Shown here in pieces: positions 54,866-64,000 of a DNA stretch of 64,000 nt. Numbering within the stretch: position 1 is the stretch's first letter; every line of letters starts with the position of its first letter. Position numbers and translations under genes: made by a program. The notes beneath the pieces were generated by a model. It saw nothing but the letters and a program-made list of their open reading frames with translations. It made no database searches and had not been told where the DNA came from. The stretch comes from Macrostomum hystrix. Lineage: Eukaryota; Platyhelminthes; Macrostomidae. The stretch spans positions 6,810,001 to 6,874,000 of the forward strand of contig CATNEN010000025.1 of assembly GCA_950097015.1 (NCBI GenBank). The letters run 5' to 3'.

Positions 54866-55755
54866 GATAAAATTTCCGGGTTGCGAAGTTATTTTCGGGA
54901 TTCGGAAGTTTTAGGATTGGGAAGCTTTCGGATCAGGAAGTTTCCACGCTTTTAAGGATTTTGGTGTTGAATCCGTTGGTTTAAATACATGACCCAATAA
55001 TAGCATTACTATAGTAATGTTTTTCTTACTTTCTACGAGTATAATTTAATGCACAAATTTTATAATCATCCCAAATTAGCGATCTCCCACGGAGAGAAAG
55101 ATCCAAGTCGACTGCCGATTGACGAAGTCCAGATCCCAATTTCCCAATCCATAAATCCCGACATTAATTTAGTGGGGAGTTAAAAAAGGCACATCGCCAT
55201 CATCAGAAAGCTAAAAGGCCCCCAAGTCGGTTGCTTCAACACAAATCTACCATATTATATAGTTTAATGGTTAAGTTTCGGTGCCGTGATGCGGTGAAAA
55301 AAGCTGAACCTAATTGTTGCTATGCTGATGCAAACAATCGATTAAACAAGATCCCCAAATAAGACGAGCTGATGGCTTAATCCAGATAAATGCACACATA
55401 AGCCTCTTTAAAAACTGCTTTGCTTCCAGAGGCAAAGCAGATGCGAATTCAACTATTCGAGAACAATTTATTCATGCAAAGTGGCAGTCTACTTCAAAAA
55501 TGCTATTCTATGTCATTTCTTATCTCGAGTTTAGCTGTGCACGTGGCACTGAAGACAATTAAAAATTAACTCTTGAATGGCCTGTTAGCTAGTAGTTGAT
55601 TTCTTAGAATATTTAATTTCTTGAAACATGCGTGTCCTTGTCTTCATAATTAGATAAGAATATGCTATTCAGACATCTAGATGTTACCGGAACAATGAAA
55701 CCTGAACATAGCACGGGAACTAGACACTGTCTGTTAGGTGCTTTTTAATCAAGAG
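54866..55755. other. AT-rich spacer
   Basis: Unique sequence; nothing recognised. Confidence 0.4.
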
Positions 55756-56770
55756 ATAGTCAAGTGGGTCAGCTAATGTATATAGATTGTCAGGTGGGTC
55801 AGCTAATGTATGTAGATAGTCAGGTGGGTCAGCTAATGTATATAGATAGTCAGGTGGGTCAGCTAGTGTATATAGATAGTCAGGTGGGTCAGCTAGTGTA
55901 TATAGATAGTCAGGTGGGTCAGCTAGTGTATATAGATAGTCAGGTGGGTCAGCTAGTGTATATAGATAGTCGGGTGGGTCAGCTAATGTATATAGATAGT
56001 CAGGTGGGTCAGCTAATGTATATAGATAGTCAGGTGGGTCAGCTAATGTATGTAGATAGTCGGGTGGGTCAGCTAATGTATGTAGATAGTCAGGTGGGTC
56101 AGCTAATGTATGTAGATAGTCGGGTGGGTCAGCTAATGTATATAGATAGTCAGGTGGGTCAGCTAATGTATATAGATAGTCAGGTGGGTCAGCTAGTGTA
56201 TATAGATAGTCAGGTGGGTCAGCTAATAGTATATAGATAGTCAGGTGGGTCAGCTAGTGTATATAGATAGTCAGGTGGGTCAGCTAATAGTATATAGATA
56301 GTCAGGTGGGTCAGCTAGTGTATATAGATAGTCAGGTGGGTCAGCTAATAGTATATAGATAGTCAGGTGGGTCAGCTAGTGTATATAGATAGTCAGGTGG
56401 GTCAGCTAATAGTATATAGATAGTCAGGTGGGTCAGCTAGTGTATATAGATAGTCAGGTGGGTCAGCTAATGTATATAGATAGTCAGGTGGGTCAGCTAG
56501 TGTATATAGATAGTCAGGTGGGTCAGCTAATAGTAAATAGATAGTCAGGTGGGTCAGCTAGTGTATATAGATAGTCAGGTGGGTCAGCTAGTGTATATAG
56601 ATAGTCAGGTGGGTCAGCTAGTGTATATAGATAGTCAGGTGGGTCAGGTGGGTCAGCTAGTGTATATAGATAGTCAGGTGGGTCAGCTAGTGTATATAGA
56701 TAGTCAGGTGGGTCAGGTGGGTCAGCTAGTGTATATAGATAGTCAGGTGGGTCAGCTAGTGTATATAGAT
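55756..56770. repeat. 30-bp minisatellite, partly dimerised
   Basis: About 33 units containing GTCAGGTGGGTCAGCTAATG and TATATAGATA. 55760-56220 is exactly 30-bp periodic. 56221-56520 alternates GCTAATAGTATATAG and GCTAGTGTATATAG units, giving a 61-bp dimer. 56640-56720 has GGTGGGTCAGGTGGGTC slippage. Confidence 0.95.
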
Positions 56771-57318
56771 GCACAGTGCACAGTAAATAGAGAAGATCTG
56801 AATGAACTTCAGGTCGATGAATTCCAACTAACACTTTAAATTCCTTACCAAAGAGTATTCGATCTACAGTTTGTTAAAGCAAAATATTCGCTTTGAAAAC
56901 TTTAAAATCTGCAACACGCGAACACCCCTCACACACACAAGCAGATGCTCAAGTGCTCAAGACAGGGCTGTCTAGCTTGAGTACTAAATTGTTGAAAATC
57001 ACGATCAGTCTTGTGACACAACACTAATATGGTAGCGAGTGAAAGCAATTATCTCGATTCCTTTCATATTTCTACCAGCATTCCGGTGACGAAATTGGCA
57101 GAAAATTTCTTCAAGTCACACGAGTGATGAAGCTCAAACATTCTCGAGTTGTGGCGATAATAATTAATTGCGACTAGCCCGCATCTGTGTTTGAGCATTG
57201 AATCTGAGTATTTCATATTGCGAAGCTCGAAGCAAGTATTCAGTTGGTTAACTGATTCAAATTTTTGTCAAAATCGATAACGTATAGTGTGTCCGTACTA
57301 GTTTTTTAAGTCTTGTTG
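56771..57318. other. Spacer, no gene seen
   Basis: Unique; ends in a poly(C) tract (57311-57319) where the next SINE begins. Confidence 0.35.
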
Positions 57319-57600
57319 AACCCCCCCCCGAGTCGGGGGTTCGATTCCCGACTCCACTGGAACAATTTGTGTCCTTTAGCAAGACACTTAACTCTGCATT
57401 GCTTCAGTTCACCCAGCTGTTAAATGGGTACCAGCATCAGCTGGGATAATTGAGGGTGGGTGTGGCGTCCCCCAGTCCATGGACTGGACAGCCGTACGCA
57501 GCCTTCAGATGCGCCGCGCAATAGCTGCGGCTGTGCTGTCGGCTGCACATCTGGCCCAATTGGGGCAGGTGTAATCAATTATTAATTATTATTATTAATT
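57319..57600 (+). mobile_element. SINE, family B, 5' truncated
   Basis: Starts at the B-box-like GGGGGTTCGATTCCCGAC and runs through the whole body (TTTAGCAAGACACTTAAC, CAGCATCAGCTGGGATAA, GTCCATGGACTGGACAGC) to GGGCAGGTGTAAT and an (ATT)n tail. It is the cleanest copy of the 3' part; the A box is absent. Confidence 0.8.
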
Positions 57601-57667
57601 TAATTATTATTAAACTGAAACGGTTCATTACCTAAAGATAATGATATATAACAGGCAAATACCTGTG

Positions 57668-57805
57668 GGCCACTGTCTAACACCCTTGGATACTGTCTGA
57701 CATCTGAGTACAGTGTCAAACACCTGTGTACAGTGTCCCACACCTGTTTACAGTGTCTAATACCTGTTCAAAGCGTCTAACACCTTTATTCGCTTCCTGG
57801 CACCT
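57668..57805. repeat. Short degenerate tandem repeat
   Basis: Five to six units around ACACCTGTGTACAGTGTC, each about 22-25 bp. Confidence 0.7.
57785..57790 (-). terminator. TP53I11: Candidate poly(A) signal for TP53I11
   Basis: TTTATT on the plus strand (AATAAA on the minus) lies 384 bases beyond the TP53I11 stop codon. It is the only such hexamer noticed between the stop and the SINE. Confidence 0.3.
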
Positions 57806-58173
57806 AATATTATCAACATCTAAATTTAAATGCGTTTAGCAATCACTTCTTTTGAAACGAACGATGTAACATATTTCTATTTAGTTTGTTTTAATCTCTG
57901 AATAAATCACAATGCTCAGATTAATTAGAAAACATTGGACGACTGTTCCGTTTAACTGGGACAATTTTTTTAGATAGCTCGGAGAGTAACGAGAATGTAG
58001 AAACTATCAAACATAGTACTGATAATAGAGTCTAGACGATAAATGAGCTGTCAGTCTTATGCTTGGTGAACAACGATGCAAGCTGGACAACAGATATTGC
58101 TACTATAAGTAGGCTTGTTAGAAATTCGTTCGCGTAGTTATATGTCCGCGTCTAAAAATAGACTACAAAAAAT

Positions 58174-58412
58174 TCACTCCGCCTCCGAGTGCAGCAGAGG
58201 AGCGGCCTGCGCATCTAACGCGCACTGGTGAGCGGGACTGGCAGTCTGAGACAGCTTGCTGCTCCGACGATGGCGGCTGCGCAGCATGGCGTGGAGCAGA
58301 CAGCAGCCTGGAACCAGACTGACAGCCTGCAGAGACAGCCACAGCACCAGCGGCCAGTGGCGGCGACAATCCGACAGATTCGACTGGCTCGATAGCAGGG
58401 CCACGGATACTG
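58174..58412 (-). CDS. TP53I11: TP53I11 exon 5: last TM segments and tail
   Basis: Acceptor AAATCTGCAG. It encodes hydrophobic stretches VSVALLSS and WPLVLWLSLQAVSLVPGCCL, then a basic MLRSRHRRSSK and polar tail, TGA at 58176-58174. Similarity to the family is weaker here than in exons 2-3. Confidence 0.78.
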
Positions 58413-59734
58413 CTGCAGATTTGAAAGTCAGTCAGTCAGTCAGTCAGTCAGTCAGTCAGTCAGTCAGTCAGTCAGTCAGTCAGTCAGTCAGTCAGTCAGT
58501 CAGTCAGTCAGTCAGTCAGTCAGTCAGTCAGTCAGTCAGTCAGTCAGTCAGTCAGTCAGTCAGTCAGTCAGTCAGTCAGTCAGTCAGTCAGTCAGTCAGT
58601 CAGTCAGTCAGTCAGTCAGTCAGTCAGTCAGTCAGTCAGTCAGTCAGTCAGTCAGTCAGTCAGTCAGTCAGTCAGTCAGTCAGTCAGTCAGTCAGTCAGT
58701 CAGTCAGTCAGTCAGTCAGTCAGTCAGTCAGTCAGTCAGTCTTACCAGCAAGCTGCATGACGCAGTGGCCCAATGCACACAGCAATGAGAACTGTGCTAC
58801 CTCCCTGTCCTGCGATTGCCAAGCCATCCAGTAGCCAAGCGAAATGCCTAATTTCACAGATTAGGGAAGACTTTTCACACTAGAGAATGAATTCTAGAAT
58901 AATTAGACACTTAAACGCGAAATTTAAGGATCTTAACTAAACAGACAGCCTCCGTAGAGCCTGACTGGCAATCGCTGGCTGGGACACTGCAGCATCAGGT
59001 CTGGTTCGATGATGGTCTAGAAATAGATAAACCAAGATTTGATTAACGCAATTAAATTGGCAGTGTAGTTGAGTTTGCATCAAATTCGAGAATTTAGTTT
59101 ATAGAAAATTGGCCACAACCTACAGCCAAGCCCACGCAGGAATATACGCTGGCCATTAACAGCTGCCACTCCTTGGCGCCGCGAGGTAGTCTGGCGTACA
59201 GCTGGTCGCTGTGTCCGAGAATCTGGCTCAGCTTGGACCGGTGAACGTCGCCGTCGTCGGTCTCGCCGACGCCGAGCAGTTTGCGGGTCTTCAACCGGCT
59301 GTGAAGATCACCGCTGCTCTGCTTTCTGTGCGATAAGTGAATTTAGGGGGTTGGGGTTTGCGCGCACCCAATGAGAGAAGGAGTGAGGTGGTGGAAAGGG
59401 GTGGGGTTTACGCGTAGCCAATGAGAGAAGTAGTGAGGTGGTGGAAAGGGTGGGGTTTGCGTGAAGCCGATCAGATAAGGAGTGAGGTGGTGGAAATATG
59501 AATGTACATTATAGGAGTGAAATGCACGCATAAAATAAATTTGGGGATGGTGTACTATGCCGCCAGCCAATAGCTAAAAAGGAGGGAGTTGGATAGGCCC
59601 AGGGCAGATAGCTTAGGATTAATGTAAATTACATCGAGGCTTGCGATTGGACAGAGTTGGAGGGTACGAGTAGATTATCCGTAGATTAAACAATCCTACC
59701 TTTCTCTATTCACAGATCCCTGAGATTCGTCCAT
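58174..59734 (-). CDS. TP53I11: TP53I11 (PIG11)-like multi-pass membrane protein
   Basis: Five minus-strand exons join in consistent phases: 59734-59700, 59325-59124, 59016-58938, 58847-58746 and 58412-58174, giving 218 residues against 189 in human. The protein reads SRLKTRKLLGVGETDDGDVH and RSKLSQILG, then PVRLYGGCLF|SISLGYW, directly matching human TP53I11 ([34 protein letters not shown]). Three to four hydrophobic segments follow in the order of the family, then a polar C-terminal tail longer than the human one. TP53I11 was described as p53-inducible and a negative regulator of proliferation; its molecular role is not settled. The start ATG at 59734 lies in CACGATGG. The single weak point is the GTTAAG donor of exon 3. 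Confidence 0.9.
58427..58740. repeat. (GTCA)n microsatellite filling TP53I11 intron 4
   Basis: About 78 uninterrupted GTCA units, 314 of the 333 bases of the intron (58413-58745). Only 5 bases at the donor side and 14 at the acceptor side are not repeat. Confidence 0.97.
58746..58847 (-). CDS. TP53I11: TP53I11 exon 4
   Basis: 102 nt; acceptor GAAATTAG. It encodes ISLGYWMAWQSQDREVAQFS and LLCALGHCVMQLA, a membrane segment. Donor GTAAGACT runs straight into the (GACT)n tract. Confidence 0.85.
58938..59016 (-). CDS. TP53I11: TP53I11 exon 3
   Basis: 79 nt; acceptor TCTATTTCTAG. It encodes TIIEPDLMLQ to PVRLYGGCLF plus one base. The donor is GTTAAG; using it restores the Ser of the family's SIS motif. 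Confidence 0.82.
59124..59325 (-). CDS. TP53I11: TP53I11 exon 2: conserved cytosolic part and first TM
   Basis: Acceptor TTATCGCACAG. It encodes KQSSGDLHSRLKTRK and the GETDDGDVHRSK block, then a hydrophobic WQLLMASVYSCVGLA segment; donor GTAGGT, phase 0. Confidence 0.92.
59343..59495. repeat. About 54-bp repeat, three copies
   Basis: Each copy contains GGGGTTTGCGCG-like sequence, CCAATGAGAGAAG and GAGTGAGGTGGTGGAAA. It lies in TP53I11 intron 1. Confidence 0.85.
59700..59734 (-). CDS. TP53I11: TP53I11 exon 1: start codon
   Basis: 35-nt coding part, MDESQGSVNRE plus two bases, donor GTAGGA. It was found by extending the frame needed by exon 2; the junction codon is AG|A (Arg). Confidence 0.75.
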
Positions 59735-60554
59735 CGTGCCGATGTTCTGTCTTCTGGATGTCCAATCGGATTAAAGATAACGAGTGCCTGTAATATTTTT
59801 ATTTTGCTCAATTTGACTTTTTTAACGAATAAAACACTACGATCGTATAAATTAACTAAGAATGGTTCATTCTTCGACACATTGTTGTTTATGACATTTT
59901 ATTAGCTCAGAATCTATAGAATTTGTTAGGGTATGTAGCGTAGATGTAGATAATACACTGGACGCATTTATTATTAAAGTGTGCTGAACACTTAAAGATC
60001 AATGCATGCAGGGCTAATATGGAGGGTCTGGCTTTGACAGGAGTGTTTCGGGCCAATTTATTTATTTTACGCTTCTTTACACTGGGTTATGGTAGAGAGA
60101 CCTTGTTTACAGACTCGACCATAGGATTACCTGTTAATCCCGAATGTCTACTTTTTTATGCACTGTTTCTTTGCTTTCCGCAACTCAGTTAAGATAATCC
60201 ATAGTTTGTAATAAGGATCCTGCCTAACGAAATAAAATAAAAACTAGCTAACGGAGAATGTACTCGAGAATAACAAAATGTACTCCAAAGGGATTATAGT
60301 GAGAAAATTGAATTTTTTAATCTTTGCTCAGTTGTGCCAAAAATTCATTTAGAGCATTGATTGTTACATTAACTGACTGATTGATTGATTGATTGATTGA
60401 TTGATTTATATATTGATTGACAGACTGACTAAGCGCCTCTAAAAGCATGGTGCTTTGCGTTTAGCTATACATCCGACTACCTTTGAGCCTGAATGCCAAA
60501 TAGGACTTGGCTACGGTGAGAATAAAGTCCAAGATTTTCCAAGGAAAACACAAA
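59735..60554. other. Upstream flank of TP53I11
   Basis: AT-rich; a (TGAT)n tract of about seven units lies at 60378-60407. No promoter element can be named. Confidence 0.35.
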
Positions 60555-63178
60555 AATTACACTCCTCAGTTCCCCAGCCTCACACTCCTCAGTTCCCCAG
60601 CCTCACACTCCTCAGTTCCCTAGCCTCACACTCCTCAGTTCCCTAGCCTCACACTCCACAGTTCCCTAGCCTCAAACTCCTCAGTTCCCTAGCCTCACAC
60701 TCCACAGTTCCCCAGCCTCACACTCCTCAGTTCCCCAGCCTCACACTCCTCAGTTCCCTAGCCTCACACTCCTCAGTTCCCCAGCCTCACACTCCTCAGT
60801 TCCCCAGCCTCATACACCTCAGTTCCCCAGCCTCACACTCCTCAGTTCCCTAGCCTCACACTCCTCAGTTCCCCAGCCTCACACTCCTCAGTTCCCTAGC
60901 CTCACACTCCTCAGTTCCCTAGCCTCACACTCCTCAGTTCCCCAGCATCACACTCCTCAGTTCCCCAGCCTCACACTCCTCAGTTCCCCAGCATCACACT
61001 CCTCAGTTCACCAGCCTCATACCTCAGTTCCCCAGCCTCATACACCTCAGTTCCCCAGCCTCACACTCCTCAGTTCCCCAGCATCACACTCCTCAGTTCA
61101 CCAGCCTCATACCTCAGTTCCCCAGCCTCATACACCTCAGTTCCCCAGACTCACACTCCTCAGTTCCCCAGCCTCACTCCTCAGTTCCCCAGCCTCACAC
61201 CTCAGTTCCCTAGCCTCACACTCCTCAATTCCCAAGCCTCACACCCCTCTGTTCCCCAGCCTCACACTCCTCAGTTCCCAAGCCTCACACTCCTTAGTTC
61301 ACCAGCCTCACACTCCTCAGTTCCCCAGCCTCACACTCCTCAGTTCCCCAGACTCATACACCTCAGTTCCCCAGCCTCACACTCCTCAGTTCCCAAGCCT
61401 CACACTCCTTAGTTACCTATAGCCTCACACTCCTTAGTTCACCAGCCTCACACTCCTTAGTTCACCAGCCTCACACTCCTCAGTTCCCCAGCCTCACACT
61501 CCTCAGTTCCCCAGACTCATACACCTCAGTTCCCCAGCCTCACACTCCTCAGTTCCCCAGCCTCACACCCCTCTGTTCCCCAGCCTCACACTCCTCAGTT
61601 CCCAAGCCTCACACTCCTTAGTTCCCCAGCCTCACACTCCTCAGTTCCCCAGCCTCACACTCCTCAGTTCCCCAGCCTCACACTCCTTAGTTCACCAGCC
61701 CCACACTCCTCAGTTACCTATAGCCTCACACTCCTTAGTTCACCAGCCTCACACTCCTCAGTTCCCCAGCCTCACACTCCTCAGTTACCCAGCCTCACAC
61801 TCCTCAGTTACCCAGCCTCACACTCCTCAGTTCCCCAGCCTCACACTCCTCAGTTCCCCAGCCTCACACTCCTCAGTTACCCAGCCTCACACTCCTCAGT
61901 TCCCCAGCCTCATACACCTCAGTTCCCCAGCCTCACACTCCTTAGTTCCCCAGCCTCACACTCCTTAGTTACCTATAGCCTCACACTCCTTAGTTCACCG
62001 GCCTCACACTCCTCAGTTCCCCAGCCTCACACTCCTCAGTTCCCCAGACTCATACACCTCAGTTCCCCAGCCTCACACTCCTCAGTTCCCCAGCCTCACA
62101 CTCCTCAGTTACCCAGCCTCACACTCCTCAGTTACCTATAGCCTCACACTCCTCAGTTCCCCAGCCTCACACTCCTCAGTTACCCAGCCTCACACTCCTT
62201 AGTTCCCCAGCCTCACACTCCTCAGTTACCCAGCCTCACACTCCTCAGTTACCTATAGCCTCACACTCCTCAGTTCCCCAGCCTCACACTCCTCAGTTAC
62301 CCAGCCTCACACTCCTCAGTTACCCAGCCTCACACTCCTCAGTTAACTATAGCCTCACACTCCTCAGTTCCCTAGCCTCACACTCCTCAGTTACCCAGCC
62401 TCACACTCCTCAGTTCCCCAGCCTCATACACCTCAGTTCCCCAGCCTCACACTCCTTAGTTCCCCAGCCTCACACTCCTTAGTTCCCCAGCCCCACACTC
62501 CTCAGTTACCTATAGCCTCACACTCCTTAGTTCACCAGCCTCACACTCCTCAGTTCCCCAGCCTCACACTCCTCAGTTACCCAGCCTCACACTCCTCAGT
62601 TACCCAGCCTCACACTCCTCAGTTCCCCAGCCTCACACTCCTCAGTTAACTATAGCCTCACACTCCTCAGTTCCCCAGCCTCACACTCCTCAGTTACCCA
62701 GCCTCACACTCCTCAGTTCCCCAGCCTCATACACCTCAGTTCACCAGCCCCACACTCCTCAGTTCACCAGCCTCACACTCCTTAGTTCACCAGCCTCACA
62801 CTCCTTAGTTCACCAGCCCCACAGTCCTCAGTTCACCAGCCTCACACTCCTCAGTTCCCCAGCCCCACAGTCCTCAGTTAACCAGCCTCACACTCCTTAG
62901 TTCACCAGCCCCACAGTCCTCAGTTCACCAGCCTCACACTCCTTAGTTCACCAGCCCCACAGTCCTCAGTTCACCAGCCTCACACTCCTTAGTTCACCAG
63001 CCTCACACTCCTTAGTTCACCAGCCCCACAGTCCTCAGTTCACCAGCCTCACACTCCTTAGTTCACCAGCCTCACACTCCTTAGTTCACCAGCCCCACAG
63101 TCCTCAGTTCACCAGCCTCACACTCCTCAGTTCCCCAGCCCCACAGTCCTCAGTTCACCAGCCTCACACTCCTCTAAC
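60555..63178. repeat. 23-bp minisatellite, 2.6 kb (about 114 units)
   Basis: The unit contains CTCAGTTCCCCAGCCTCACA. Variants TTACCCAGCC, TTACCTATAGCC, TTCACCAGCC and CCCACAGTCC are confined to successive zones. The right end (62750-63170) is dominated by TTCACCAG and CCACAGTCC. Confidence 0.97.
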
Positions 63179-64000
63179 CTTCTAGCTTAATATTTTTGTT
63201 TAATGTGTCGTGTGTTGCAGTATATATTTCAAATCTTTGCCAATAAATTTAGGTAAAGGAAAAAGCCTCTTAAGGTTTCTTTTTGCGAAGTCAAGTATTT
63301 TTTCTTAGAGCTGCATGTTTCGGCAAAATGTTTTCCAAAATGTAGTAAATAAATGTGTTGAATTGGCTAGAAACTTACTTTTCTAGCCTTCCTCGCGACC
63401 CCAGGAAATGACCTACAATATCGATGCGGGATATATAATCCTATTTGTGAAAAAGTATATGCTTTTCTCTTTAGGATTTACTGCCTTAACAAAATCACTG
63501 CCATTATATAGCCAGGCAAAAATACTGAAATACACGCACCAACCAATGTCTCGGGCTGGAAAATTCCGTCCGCTCAAGGGATGTGGCTCAGCTCGAAAAG
63601 GGAATTATTTCCAAGGGAAGGGATCAGGACTGCTTTTTAGCTAGGGAATTCTATCCGGCCTCGAGCCAACCAAACCCAGCCAGCCTGTCGTCTCCTCTTT
63701 GGCCCGCGAATTTCTTTTTCTCTCTCTCTCACCGCCTAGCTCGATACGCTTGGCCGGATCGCCATGATGCTCCAGCAATCCCCCTTTTCCCCTTTCTAAT
63801 CCCACCTGGATTTTTTGCTGTTTCGTCCCAATCTACATTTCATTTCAAAAGACGGATGCGGACTGTTCAATTGAATATAATAGTGACGTCTTGGCACCCA
63901 TTGCATGAACCGATTTTGTTCAGGCATAGCAGTATGGGAGAAAAGCTAAATTAAAATTATTTTTATGTCTGAATTGCGTGACACTGGGATAGCAAGTACT
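63179..64000. other. Unique sequence to window end
   Basis: AT-rich then GC-richer after 63540. Open frames here have no recognisable similarity. A GTAAGT-like donor on the minus strand near 63375 hints at, but does not prove, an upstream exon of the minus-strand gene. Confidence 0.35.

Noticed and set aside
58256-58834. 192-codon plus-strand frame with a long Ser-Gln-Val repeat
   Set aside because: Shadow of TP53I11 exons 4 and 5 and the (GTCA)n intron on the opposite strand.
63408-63954. Two overlapping plus-strand open frames near the window end
   Set aside because: Composition looks random and no domain is recognisable; not enough to call a gene.

Overview
The window is metazoan nuclear DNA. 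All recognisable genes are animal genes split by GT-AG introns: an insulin/IGF-type receptor tyrosine kinase, GID8, a two-Ig-domain membrane protein, the Vsx visual-system homeobox and TP53I11. The moderate GC content, small introns and very heavy load of unrelated tandem arrays would suit a spiralian with a repeat-rich genome, such as a free-living flatworm of the Macrostomum type. The species is a guess; nothing in the sequence proves it.

Layout. 1-5311 (+): the 3' half of an insulin-receptor-like gene (last FN3 piece, TM, juxtamembrane NPxY, complete kinase, C-tail). Its introns hold two SINEs, a TTAA-flanked MITE and two tandem arrays. 5312-13350: 3' flank and four large alternating arrays (A-B-A'-B'). 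13495-14826 (-): GID8. 14827-20786: AT-rich gene desert with SINEs, an inverted repeat pair and a 242-bp MITE with a perfect 8-bp target duplication. 20979-22949 (+): complete 3-exon gene for a signal-peptide, two-Ig, single-TM protein. 23264-30002: a TTAA-flanked composite element enclosing a hAT-like element that carries a 6.2-kb minisatellite of 32-bp units. 30400-42416: SINEs, six further arrays and a third, inverted copy of the minisatellite-bearing hAT family. 42417-49970 (-): complete 4-exon Vsx gene, with two of its three introns filled by minisatellites. 50865-57800: three more arrays and a SINE. 58174-59734 (-): complete 5-exon TP53I11 gene, one intron of which is almost pure (GTCA)n. 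60555-63178: a 2.6-kb array of 23-bp units.

Roughly 24-25 kb, near 38% of the window, is tandem repeat. Most long open frames lie in these arrays and are artefacts of units without stop codons. The genes do not form an operon; they are ordinary independent animal genes. The more unusual content is the repeat biology: a hAT-like MITE family whose internal 16-bp minisatellite has become 16-, 32- and 64-bp higher-order arrays in three copies, a nested transposon, two tRNA-derived SINE families, and several intronic arrays that begin within about 20 nt of the 5' splice site.
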